DNA of 64,000 bases from Spongiibacter taiwanensis (GTDB taxonomy: Bacteria; Pseudomonadota; Gammaproteobacteria; Pseudomonadales; Spongiibacteraceae). The position numbers and the translations under genes were made by a program. The notes under the pieces are model-generated. The model saw only the letters and a program-made list of their open reading frames with translations, was not told where the DNA came from and did no database searches. The stretch covers positions 1,798,001 through 1,862,000 of the forward strand of contig NZ_CP098455.1 in the NCBI RefSeq assembly GCF_023702635.1. Direction: 5' to 3'. Shown here in pieces: positions 1 through 8,097 of this stretch (position 1 is the stretch's first letter; each line of letters begins with the position of its first letter).

Positions 1-689
1 TCCAGCAACGCCCGATCTGCGGTGAGCGTGGCAAACAGACTGCCACTTACCCAGCGGCCCGCCATTCCCCAGGGCCCATCAAGTAGGGCACTGCCACCCT
101 GCCACAGGGTGCGCTCGCTCAGCAGCGGCCGCCCCTCTTTTAGAATAGTAAATCGCTGTAAGCAGCGCCCTTCGTCAAATGACTCACCGCTTGCACGGCG
201 GCCAAGCACCACAATATCCCAAGCCAATAGTTGTGCCCCGGCGGCCAAGTGGAACTCATTACGAAGCTCAGCTTCGGCACCGTCAAAAATAATCGTCTCC
301 TGGGGCAGCCACTCCAGACAGGCATCCTCTTCAACTCGGGCGCAAATACCTTGCAACTGGGGAGTCTTCTGGCGATCACTCCTGTAGGCCTTGCCCGCCG
401 ACGGGGTGGTCACCAGCGCTGAACTACCCGCCTCAAGGGCCAGGTCCACCTGCAGTTCATCACCGGGCACCATCCCACCCGGCGGATGCAGTAGATATAA
501 ATGACAGAGATCACCCTCTGGATAAAAAGGCCGCTGAATACGCAGCGGCCCCTTATGCAGTACATGGTACACATCCGTGCGCAGCGGTCCGCGACGCAAG
601 CCTAATTCAATGGCCGCATGCCAGGACGGCGCCGTCGCACTTTGCCCGGCAATGTCGGCGCTCATACTGATTTGATTGGGGGCGTTCAA
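1..689 (-). CDS. ureD: Urease accessory protein UreD (N-terminal part, runs off window)
   Basis: UreD/UreH is part of the UreDFG complex that loads nickel into urease in the cytoplasm. The minus-strand frame stays open from the start to the window edge (about 229 residues visible). It carries the family's signature stretch RPFYPEG..CHLYLLHPPGGM followed by VPGDEL near residues 55-80, then SALVTTPSAGKAYRS, which is typical of UreD. The first ATG is at 665, but it has no ribosome site. A TTG at 689 lies six bases after AAGGA, so I prefer 689; this adds eight residues. The C-terminus is missing because of the window edge. The structural genes ureABC would be expected just to the left. Family assignment is confident; the start is less so. 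Confidence 0.9.
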   Translation of the reverse strand, partial: MNAPNQISMSADIAGQSATAPSWHAAIELGLRRGPLRTDVYHVLHKGPLRIQRPFYPEGDLCHLYLLHPPGGMVPGDELQVDLALEAGSSALVTTPSAGKAYRSDRQKTPQLQGICARVEEDACLEWLPQETIIFDGAEAELRNEFHLAAGAQLLAWDIVVLGRRASGESFDEGRCLQRFTILKEGRPLLSERTLWQGGSALLDGPWGMAGRWVSGSLFATLTADRALL

Positions 690-877
690 ACAAAATCCTT
701 ATTTTTCATTGTGCTAGGGCGAGACAACCACCTTGCCACCCCCACCTCAATTGCCCCAAAACCAGAGCAATATCCATACCATCGATGAGCCAGTGTGACG
801 GCAATGAGCATACAACAGTAAAGCCGGGCGCGCTTTTGCGCTACACTTCACCTCACAGTGCAAACCCAGATGAGTTT

Positions 878-1150
878 ATGAATAAGCCCGATTTTTTCAG
901 CCAAATTGCCGACACCGCCAACCGCCTGATGAAAGAAGGCCCGGCGATACAGCAAGACATTGAAGAGAAGCTGCAAGCCCTGGTGCAGGCCCGTCTGCGC
1001 AAGATGGATCTGGTTTCCCGGGAGGAATTTGACGCCCAGGTTGCTGTGCTCAATCGCACCCGGGCCAAACTGCAGGATATGGAGAAGCAACTGGCCGAAC
1101 TCAGCGCGCAGCTGGATACCCCGGAGCCGAGCTCACCCGACAAGCCGTAA
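878..1150 (+). CDS. ubiK: Ubiquinone biosynthesis accessory factor UbiK (YqiC/BMFP family)
   Basis: A 91-residue protein beginning MNKPDFFSQIADTANRL, the typical opening of the YqiC/UbiK family. The family forms small coiled-coil trimers that interact with membranes and help the UbiJ-containing ubiquinone assembly act under aerobic conditions. The visible layout fits: an amphipathic N-terminal helix (about 1-25), then a heptad-rich helix (about 40-80, RTRAKLQDMEKQLAELSAQL) and a short Pro/Ser tail. An upstream ATG at 785 would add 31 residues with no family resemblance, so the start at 878 is chosen. It lies divergent from ureD and just upstream of comM, a neighbour order common in gammaproteobacteria. 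Confidence 0.9.
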   Translation: MNKPDFFSQIADTANRLMKEGPAIQQDIEEKLQALVQARLRKMDLVSREEFDAQVAVLNRTRAKLQDMEKQLAELSAQLDTPEPSSPDKP

Positions 1151-1226
1151 AATGCCATGCCGGTCTGGGCGATTTGGCAGCCCGGGCCAGCCAAACCGAA
1201 CACGCGCAGCGCTCAAGGATGAGTCT

Positions 1227-2714
1227 ATGCCACTTGCCACCGTTTTCAGCCGAGCCAAGCTCGGCGTTCAAGCCCCGTTAGTCACGGTCGAGGTGCACCT
1301 CTCCAGCGGCCTACCCGCCTTTAATATAGTCGGACTGCCAGAGGCAACCGTGCGAGAAGCCAGAGACCGAGTTCGCTCTGCGCTGATCAATTCGCGCTTC
1401 GAATTTCCCGTCAGCCGCATTACCGTCAACCTCGCCCCGGCCGACCTACCCAAGGAAGGCGGACGTTTCGATTTACCCATCGCCATCGGCATTTTGGTGG
1501 CCTCGGGGCAATTGCCTCTCAACAGCATCGATGGCTACGAATTTCTCGGCGAGCTGGGGCTCGGTGGTGAGCTGCGCCCGGTGGATGCCGCCCTCCCCGC
1601 CGCTGTAGCCTGCGCCGCTGAAGATAAAGTGCTCGTGGTCCCTGCCGGCAACCAGGGGCTGGCGGCCATTATCGACGCATCCGATCTGCGCGAAGCCCCC
1701 TCGCTATTGGCCGTAGTGGCCCATATGGCCGGACAAACCGCACTGCCGTTCGGCTCTGAATTAACCCCCGACGGCGAGGTGATGGCGGCAGCGTATCCCG
1801 ACCTTGCCGATGTCCGCGGCCAGGAATCCGCAAAGCGCGCTCTGGAAATCGCTGCCGCTGGCGGCCATAGCCTGCTGATGAGCGGCCCACCCGGCACAGG
1901 CAAAACCCTGCTCGCCAACCGCCTGCCCGGCATCCTGCCGCCCCTCAATGCCGAGGAGCAGCGCGACATTGCCATCGTGCAATCGGTGGCCGGCAAACCA
2001 CTGCAATTGCGGCGGCCCTTTCGGGCACCCCACCACACCGCCTCGGCGGTCGCGCTGGTGGGCGGTGGCAGCCAGCCCAAGCCAGGGGAAATTTCGCTGG
2101 CTCATCACGGGATTTTATTTTTAGATGAAGTCGTTGAGTACCCGCGCAAAGTGCTGGAAGTGTTGCGCGAGCCCCTTGAGTCGGGCGAGGTAACGATCTC
2201 CCGGGCCAGCCAGCAGCTCACCTTTCCCGCCCGCTTCCAATTGATCGCTGCCATGAACCCCTGTCCCTGCGGCTTTGATGGGGACCCCACCCGGGAATGC
2301 CGCTGCACCCCGGACCAGATTCAGCGCTATCGTCAGCGCCTGTCCGGGCCGCTGCTGGACAGAATCGACCTGCGCTTAACCGTTCCCCGGCTGCCGCCGG
2401 GGATTTTGCAATCCAGCACCCCGGGAGAATCCAGCGCAACGGTCAGAGAACGGGTCTGCCGGGCGCGATGCAAACAGCTAGCCCGAGGGCCGCGCTGCAA
2501 TGCCCAGCTCGAAGCCGCCGAAGTGAGTGACCACTGTCACCTGGGTGTTAATGAGAAAAACTTCATGATTCAGGCTGAACAGAAACTCGATCTGAGTGCC
2601 CGGGCACACCATCGGATTATCAAAGTGGCCCGCACCATTGCCGATCTTGCAGACAGCGACCGTATCGCGCTAGTCCACTTACAGGAGGCCATTGCTTACC
2701 GGGGAGATTTCTAG
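1227..2714 (+). CDS. comM: YifB/ComM family magnesium-chelatase-like AAA+ ATPase
   Basis: A 495-residue protein of the YifB family. In naturally competent bacteria ComM is a hexameric helicase that drives branch migration during integration of transformed DNA; in non-competent species its role is unclear. Visible: the N-terminal Lon-like/ChlI segment starting MPLATVFSRAKLGVQAPLV, Walker A GPPGTGKTLL at about residue 220, Walker B GILFLDEV near 294, the cysteine-rich NPCPCGFDGD..RECRC region near 345, and the C-terminal YRGDF ending. The ATG at 1227 follows AAGGA by seven bases. The open frame continues upstream but shows no conservation and would overlap ubiK. Length is normal (about 500). 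The gene is intact, but this alone does not prove competence. Confidence 0.95.
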   Translation: MPLATVFSRAKLGVQAPLVTVEVHLSSGLPAFNIVGLPEATVREARDRVRSALINSRFEFPVSRITVNLAPADLPKEGGRFDLPIAIGILVASGQLPLNSIDGYEFLGELGLGGELRPVDAALPAAVACAAEDKVLVVPAGNQGLAAIIDASDLREAPSLLAVVAHMAGQTALPFGSELTPDGEVMAAAYPDLADVRGQESAKRALEIAAAGGHSLLMSGPPGTGKTLLANRLPGILPPLNAEEQRDIAIVQSVAGKPLQLRRPFRAPHHTASAVALVGGGSQPKPGEISLAHHGILFLDEVVEYPRKVLEVLREPLESGEVTISRASQQLTFPARFQLIAAMNPCPCGFDGDPTRECRCTPDQIQRYRQRLSGPLLDRIDLRLTVPRLPPGILQSSTPGESSATVRERVCRARCKQLARGPRCNAQLEAAEVSDHCHLGVNEKNFMIQAEQKLDLSARAHHRIIKVARTIADLADSDRIALVHLQEAIAYRGDF

Positions 2715-2895
2715 CTTAGGGAGTTTGATCGCCCCAGATGAGCCAGATCTGGTTCCGCGAGCGCGGCGCATACATTAGGCCAGAAACAATCCAGCCTGAG
2801 ACTTTTTAAATGCAGCCCGGCGGAGCATTTAGCATCATTTGCGCCAGGCGTATTTCGATCAGCAAGCAACCCCTGCACGAAAACCACATGCAACA

Positions 2896-2917
2896 GCGCC
2901 AGCCCTGGGGCTGGCGC
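2896..2917. repeat. GC-rich inverted repeat between convergent genes
   Basis: A near-perfect GC-rich hairpin (GCGCCAGCC on the left, its complement on the right, loop of about four) in the 234-base gap between the ends of comM and the minus-strand lipoprotein gene. No T-run follows on either strand, so it is not a clear intrinsic terminator. It may still act as an mRNA 3' stem. Nothing else is seen in this gap. Confidence 0.4.
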
Positions 2918-2948
2918 ACGTGAGCCGTCAGTTGTCGGCACCCGTTGG

Positions 2949-4616
2949 TTACTGAGCGAGGGGTAGCAAGGTACCTTCGGTGAACTCATTCCCTGCGTCA
3001 CCCTGGCCATCAGGCGTGGATACACTGATTAGCACAGCGCCTTCACTACCAAGAACCTTTACCAGGTCCCACAAGTAATGATCCTCGGAGGCATCGTTCT
3101 CCATAAAACTCAGAGTGCCAGCATCATTAATTGACCAGCTGATGCTGTTGACATCATTGCCGTCAAAGTCATTACACTCGTTGGGTGGAAACTGGATGGT
3201 CCCCTCACCGCCGGCAGCGAATACCACAGTCATCACCGTTCCGCACTCCGCCACATCCAACACCGCAGGCGAGGTATAGGTCAGCTGCCAACTACCGAGC
3301 AGCTCCGTAGCAGAGAACACATCACCTCCACGCTCCGCAAAAACGTTGCCTAGGTCATTAGGTTGATTAGAACCATAATTGGCCGACAGGGTGACCTGGA
3401 AGCGACCTACCCGTCGAAATGCTCCTGCATCCTCAGGGTTAGTAATGGCAGAGAAGACCAAATCACCCCAACGCTCGGCAGCAACCCGAACCCGGTTATC
3501 GGCATCAGGTTCACCATTGAAAAGTCCGCCATCACCATCAGTATCCACCGACGCATCAGGGTTAAAGACACCATTACCGTTGAGGGTATACGTCCCAAAC
3601 TCTCCCGAAAGGGCCTGGGCCTGCTGCCCCTCATAGCTCTCGGTATTACCTGTGTGGGCAATCACGTACTGGTTGCCAGGCAAAATGGTCAGGATGTTCG
3701 TGTTCGGCATACCGATGAGTGAATCCTCATTTAGGATCCATGCCCCCTCTAAGCCGCCCTGTTCGTTAACCACCCGCTGAAATTCCACGGTTTCTGTCGT
3801 ATCCAGAAAGCTCATTCTCAATGTGTCGCCCACCACCGACACGGTGCCAATATTGTCACCATCGTCATAGAGTCCCCCAGAGCCATCGGACTGGGCAATC
3901 AGTTCAATATCGAATTCACCATCTTCAATATCCCAGCTGTAGGTGCCGTATTCTGCAGAGCCTGCCGTCTGCTGGGCATCGTCGCTATGCTCATGAATGA
4001 TCAAATAATACCCATCAAAAAAGGTCAGCACATTGCGCTTACCGGCGCCTTCGCTGAAAACCCAGCTGCCCCGGAGGTCGGCCTGCCGCGAGCCAAAGAA
4101 ATGGGCGTTGGCCTGTTCTTCAGATACCAATGTCACGCCCTCACCAATGGTATCGAGGATATCTTGCACGTCTTCATCAAAGCTGGGCGAGGAAATCGCC
4201 AACGTTGCATTAGCAAAGGCGTCTCTAGCCTCGGAGGTTATGGTAATGCCGTTGTCAGGGTTACCGTCCGAATCTAATGATTGAAGCAACTGCAGAATAT
4301 TAGTCACTACAGCGGAATTTTCAGAAAGGTCCAAAGGTGTAATTTGCGTTGCGGCAGGAACGGCCGGAAAGGTTAAAGCGCCAATTGAAAAGGTAACATC
4401 TTCGCCATCCAGGTAAGAAAATTCTCCCTTTTGAGAGGTAACTCCCTCTTGCGTTGCTGTGCTATAGGCAATTCCACCAACGACACTGTCCGTAAAGATC
4501 CCCGTTTCAGAATCGGGCGTTCCACCGCCACCGCCACCGCCACCGCCACCGCCACCGCCACCGCCACCACATGCTGCCAATGCCGCTATCCCTATGCCCA
4601 AGGTAAGTTTCTTCAC
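2949..4616 (-). CDS. Large poly-glycine lipoprotein with three beta-type repeats, unknown function
   Basis: A 555-residue predicted outer-membrane or periplasmic lipoprotein. Chosen start is GTG at 4616, five bases after GGAGG; an ATG 63 bases upstream would spoil the signal peptide. The signal sequence VKKLTLGIGIAALAAC ends in a lipobox with Cys16, followed directly by sixteen glycines, a flexible tether. The mature part is acidic and rich in Asp/Gly. About three related blocks begin with a G-S/A-W motif (LRGSWVF, LEGAWIL, LLGSWQL; roughly residues 178-285, 290-410, 440-550) and look like beta-sandwich or lipocalin-like strands. No catalytic motif was recognised. Similar 'CGGGGG' lipoproteins are common in marine gammaproteobacteria. 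Function unknown; surface exposure is inference. Confidence 0.75.
   Translation of the reverse strand: MKKLTLGIGIAALAACGGGGGGGGGGGGGGGGTPDSETGIFTDSVVGGIAYSTATQEGVTSQKGEFSYLDGEDVTFSIGALTFPAVPAATQITPLDLSENSAVVTNILQLLQSLDSDGNPDNGITITSEARDAFANATLAISSPSFDEDVQDILDTIGEGVTLVSEEQANAHFFGSRQADLRGSWVFSEGAGKRNVLTFFDGYYLIIHEHSDDAQQTAGSAEYGTYSWDIEDGEFDIELIAQSDGSGGLYDDGDNIGTVSVVGDTLRMSFLDTTETVEFQRVVNEQGGLEGAWILNEDSLIGMPNTNILTILPGNQYVIAHTGNTESYEGQQAQALSGEFGTYTLNGNGVFNPDASVDTDGDGGLFNGEPDADNRVRVAAERWGDLVFSAITNPEDAGAFRRVGRFQVTLSANYGSNQPNDLGNVFAERGGDVFSATELLGSWQLTYTSPAVLDVAECGTVMTVVFAAGGEGTIQFPPNECNDFDGNDVNSISWSINDAGTLSFMENDASEDHYLWDLVKVLGSEGAVLISVSTPDGQGDAGNEFTEGTLLPLAQ
4524..4565 (-). repeat. Hexanucleotide tandem repeat encoding poly-glycine
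   Basis: Seven exact head-to-tail copies of ACCGCC on the plus strand (GGCGGT on the coding strand), directly after the lipobox cysteine of the lipoprotein gene. Because the unit is six bases, changes in copy number would lengthen or shorten the glycine linker by two residues without a frameshift. Confidence 0.85.
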
Positions 4617-4679
4617 GATTGCCTCCAAGTAATATTTATTTGTTCCTGCTAGGCTCTCATCGTCTGAGAACCCCATCAA

Positions 4680-5035
4680 AATCTAGTCATTAGAATGTGC
4701 ACCGTCAATAATTGCCCGCAACTATAATTTTGCACAGTTAAAAGACTCCCCAAGAAGAGACGCCCCCTGATAGATCCCGAACACCCCGAGCCGGGGACAT
4801 CTTTAGCTGTCACATTAATGCGAGCTGAAGGTTTGAGCCCTCCTCGAAATTACGACGCGCTTCATTGAGGTAAGTAAAGGGTGTATACAAGAAAAATCCG
4901 ACCGATAACTTACATCGGCGGAGCTACGAAATGGGGCTCGACCCCAGCCATATCAGGGGCATTGCCGGTACCCCCGGTGCCATGCCGCTGCTACAATGCG
5001 GCGCCTTCCAGCACGATTTCGGATGCCCCGCCCCA
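4680..5035. other. Divergent intergenic region upstream of rep
   Basis: No convincing gene. It holds the upstream regions of the minus-strand lipoprotein gene and of rep. A TACAAT at 4992-4997 is a good -10 hexamer about 35 bases before the preferred rep GTG, but no good -35 lies at the usual distance. The frame of rep is open back to an ATG at 4931, but this part reads like promoter DNA. Short GC hairpins (4780-4795 and 4933-4945) are present without T-runs. Confidence 0.4.
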
Positions 5036-7042
5036 GTGAGCAAACTCAACGACAGACAACGCGAAGCGGTCCACTACATCGACGGTCCGCTGCTGGTGCT
5101 CGCCGGGGCAGGTAGCGGAAAGACGAGTGTGATCACTCGCAAGATGGCCTACCTGATTGAGCAGTGCGGCATTCCTGCGCGACACATCGCCGCGGTGACC
5201 TTCACCAATAAAGCCGCCAGAGAAATGAAGGAACGCGTCAGCCAATTGGTGAAAGGCCAAGCCGCCAAGGGCCTGACCGTCTCCACCTTTCACAACCTGG
5301 GGATGAATATTCTGCGCCGGGAATACGCCGCGCTGAACTATAAATCTGGCTTCTCTATCTTCGATGCCCAGGACGCCCAGGCCCTGATCCGGGATTTACT
5401 GCTCCACGATCACGGCGGCGAGACCGACAAGGCGGAGATGATTCAGCATCGTATTTCCAACTGGAAGAACGACTTTGTTCTGCCCGAGGAGGCCATTGCT
5501 CAGGCAGAGGGGCCTGCCGACATGCTCTGCGCCCAGGCCTACGCCCGCTACCAGAACGCTCTGAAAGCCTATAACGCCCTCGATTTTGACGACCTGATCA
5601 TGTTGCCGGCCCAGCTGTTTGGCGACCGGCCGGATATTTTGGACAAATGGCGTAACAAAATTCGCTATATGCTGGTCGACGAGTACCAGGACACCAACAC
5701 CGCACAATACCGCTTGATTAAACAGTTAGTCGGCGACCGCCAGGGCCTCACCGTGGTCGGCGACGATGACCAATCGATCTACGCCTGGCGCGGCGCCAAA
5801 CCCGAGAATCTGTCTTTGCTCGGCAAGGACTATCCCCACCTGAAGGTGGTCATGCTGGAGCAGAACTATCGCTCCACCGCCCGGATACTCAAGGCCGCCA
5901 ACGTCGTCATTGCCAATAATCCCCACGAATTGAACAAGGCATTGTGGTCAGACCTGGGCTACGGCGAACCGATCCGCATCATTCGCTGCCGCAACGACGA
6001 CGCCGAGTGCGAACGAGTCGTGACCGAGATTCTGGACCACAAACTGCGCACCCGGGGCCGCTTCGGCGACTATGCGGTGCTCTATCGCGGCAACCACCAA
6101 TCCCGACTGTTAGAGCTAAAGCTCCAGGCCCATCAAATACCCTACAAACTCAGCGGCGGCACCTCATTCTTCGGTCGAAATGAGATCAAAGACATCATGG
6201 CCTATTTGCGGCTGATTATTAACCAGAATGACGACAACGCGTTTCTGCGCATCATCAACGTGCCCCGCCGCAAGATTGGTACCAGCACCCTGGAGAGTCT
6301 GGGACGCTACGCTACCGACAGGGAAATCAGCTTGTACAGCGCCTGTGAGGAGTTTGGCCTGGCCCAGCAGCTGTCCGAAGCGGCCGTCACTCGACTGCAA
6401 GAATTCACCCGCTGGCTCGATGGCCTGCGACGCCGCTGCTATGAAGACGACCCGGTTGCGGCCATACGTCAGCTTTGCAATGACATCAACTATCTCGACT
6501 GGCTGATTCAGAACAGCTCCTCAGTGGCGGTGGCCGAACGGCGCATGGGCAATGTCACCACGCTAATCGACTCGCTGGAAAAGAGCCTGAAGAATGACGA
6601 GGACGAGGTTGACGTGGAAGGGGCAATTAGCCGACTGGTGCTGCGCGACCTGCTGGAGCGCCAGGAAGATGAAGAAGAGAGCCCCGACCAGGTGCAGTTA
6701 ATGACCCTCCACGCTGCCAAAGGCCTGGAATTTCCCCATGTCTTTATGATCGGCTTAGAGGAAGGCTTACTGCCTCACCAGAACAGCGTCGACGATGGCA
6801 TGGTCGAGGAAGAAAGACGACTCTGCTATGTCGGCATTACCCGGGCACAACGCAGCCTGACACTGACCTACTGCGCCAAGCGAAAAAGTTTTGGAGAAAT
6901 GAGCAGCTGCGAACCCAGCCGCTTTCTGGATGAGCTGCCCAAGGACGATGTCGAATGGGAAGGCCGGGGAGACAACAACCCGGCCGTCAACCAAAAGCGG
7001 GCTGACCAGACCCTGGCCAGCCTCAAGAGTATGTTCGATTAA
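5036..7042 (+). CDS. rep: ATP-dependent DNA helicase Rep
   Basis: A 668-residue superfamily 1A 3'-5' helicase. Rep travels with the replisome and clears proteins ahead of forks. All UvrD/Rep motifs are visible: Walker A AGAGSGKTSV near residue 22, TFTNKAAREMKERV, motif II LVDEYQDTN near 213, motif III GDDDQSIYAWRGA, QNYRST, motif V LMTLHAAKGLEFPHVF and motif VI ERRLCYVGITRAQ. The GTG at 5036 gives VSKLNDRQREAV, matching the usual Rep N-terminus and length (E. coli Rep is 673). The ATG at 4931 would add 35 unconserved residues. The C-terminal linker is more Rep-like than UvrD- or PcrA-like. The stop overlaps the stop of the convergent lipoprotein gene by a few bases. Confidence 0.95.
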   Translation: MSKLNDRQREAVHYIDGPLLVLAGAGSGKTSVITRKMAYLIEQCGIPARHIAAVTFTNKAAREMKERVSQLVKGQAAKGLTVSTFHNLGMNILRREYAALNYKSGFSIFDAQDAQALIRDLLLHDHGGETDKAEMIQHRISNWKNDFVLPEEAIAQAEGPADMLCAQAYARYQNALKAYNALDFDDLIMLPAQLFGDRPDILDKWRNKIRYMLVDEYQDTNTAQYRLIKQLVGDRQGLTVVGDDDQSIYAWRGAKPENLSLLGKDYPHLKVVMLEQNYRSTARILKAANVVIANNPHELNKALWSDLGYGEPIRIIRCRNDDAECERVVTEILDHKLRTRGRFGDYAVLYRGNHQSRLLELKLQAHQIPYKLSGGTSFFGRNEIKDIMAYLRLIINQNDDNAFLRIINVPRRKIGTSTLESLGRYATDREISLYSACEEFGLAQQLSEAAVTRLQEFTRWLDGLRRRCYEDDPVAAIRQLCNDINYLDWLIQNSSSVAVAERRMGNVTTLIDSLEKSLKNDEDEVDVEGAISRLVLRDLLERQEDEEESPDQVQLMTLHAAKGLEFPHVFMIGLEEGLLPHQNSVDDGMVEEERRLCYVGITRAQRSLTLTYCAKRKSFGEMSSCEPSRFLDELPKDDVEWEGRGDNNPAVNQKRADQTLASLKSMFD

Positions 7043-8022
7043 CGCGCACCGGCAAGTGAACTGAGCAGGCGCTGATTCGTCTCCAGCAATGCCTTCTCCG
7101 CATTGGCAGCATAACGCGTTGGATCGGCCTTAATCTCAATATCCTTTGCCGAAGAAGAGCCGCCTGACACCATTCCCAGCGCCGAAGAAAACACGTTAGC
7201 CGCTTTCTGCATGCCGCTGGTTGCATCTTTGCTGATCCCGAAGGGGCCCGGAATTAACACTGGCGCGCCAAGCGTGACCTTGCCATTGGGGTTATTGAAG
7301 GTACCCGCGGCGCCCATCATCCACACCACACCCGAGCCCGGCGTTACCTGGATACCCTGGCCAGCGGTTACCTCCGCAGAATACTCCGCGCCCTTATAGT
7401 CGTAAGCAGCATTGGAGGTGTATTCGGTCTCACTACCAAAGTACACAAAATGCACCGTGTAGTGAACGCCGAGTACCGGCGTGCCAATTTGCTCTGCCGC
7501 AAAATAAGCCTGATACGGCATGGCCTTGCCAGCATTGAGGTCAACCAGGCTCAAACCCGTTGGCGCAAACGTCGCAGTCTCCTGACTCCCACCCGTAATG
7601 GCCTTGAACGATGAGGTATCAACCTGGGGGCTCGGCAGCACTTTCAATTTTTGCCATTCGGCGTTGGCGGCAAGCACGCTGCGATCGGCAAGCCGATAGC
7701 CCTTCGCCGACAAGCTGGCAACAAAGTCTTGATACACCTTGTCTGTCAGATCTTGCATCACACTTTCCGGAACATCGACGAGCTTGGCACGCAGGCTGGT
7801 TCGCGCATAACCGCGATCCGAGCTGAACATGGGGCTCTCGGCAACCGCAGAAGCTTTGTCGAAGGTGACAAAGGTCACCCGAAAGTCACCGAGAACGACT
7901 TCGCTCTTGCCAGCGAAGACCGCAGGATTATCGAGCAATACCGGCTCGGCTTCCTTTTTAGTGGCAACCCCTGCACACGCAACCAAAAGACTGACACACC
8001 CAACTACCAACCACTTTTTCAT
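7039..8022 (-). CDS. Putative lipoprotein of unknown function
   Basis: A 327-residue protein starting MKKWLVVGCVSLLVACAGVATKK: a clear lipoprotein signal peptide with lipobox LVAC (Cys16). The ATG at 8022 is preceded by AAGGTGGAT. The mature protein has an alpha/beta-looking N-terminal half (FRVTFVTFDKASAVAES, then VMQDLTDKVYQDFVASLSAKGYRL), a middle stretch HYTVHFVYFGSETEY, a Gly/Pro-rich segment (VTLGAPVLIPGPFGISKDATSGMQKAANVF) and a helical C-terminus. I recognise no family and no catalytic motif. It ends head-on with rep, with overlapping stop codons, and stands alone, so the context gives no function. Envelope location is inferred from the signal peptide. Confidence 0.7.
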   Translation of the reverse strand: MKKWLVVGCVSLLVACAGVATKKEAEPVLLDNPAVFAGKSEVVLGDFRVTFVTFDKASAVAESPMFSSDRGYARTSLRAKLVDVPESVMQDLTDKVYQDFVASLSAKGYRLADRSVLAANAEWQKLKVLPSPQVDTSSFKAITGGSQETATFAPTGLSLVDLNAGKAMPYQAYFAAEQIGTPVLGVHYTVHFVYFGSETEYTSNAAYDYKGAEYSAEVTAGQGIQVTPGSGVVWMMGAAGTFNNPNGKVTLGAPVLIPGPFGISKDATSGMQKAANVFSSALGMVSGGSSSAKDIEIKADPTRYAANAEKALLETNQRLLSSLAGAR

Positions 8023-8097
8023 CGAGATCCACCTTGCGTAAATTTGCTCAAGGCTAACAGTTGCCTCGAGTGGGCGGCATCCCAAAGAAGGGGGGGG

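Noticed and set aside
960-1226. Upstream extension of comM by 89 codons
   Set aside because: It overlaps ubiK in another frame, has Arg/Cys/Trp-rich shadow composition, and the ATG at 1227 has a ribosome site and the family start.
2896-2917. GC hairpin as intrinsic terminator for comM
   Set aside because: No T-run follows on either strand.
4524-4565. Tandem repeat considered as a CRISPR-like array
   Set aside because: Six-base units with no spacers, inside a coding region.
4931-5035. N-terminal extension of rep
   Set aside because: Not conserved in Rep, contains a -10 hexamer, and the GTG at 5036 gives the usual N-terminus and length.
8090-8097. G8 run beside the TonB receptor stop as a phase switch
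   Set aside because: It lies just past the stop codon, so slippage would not change the protein.
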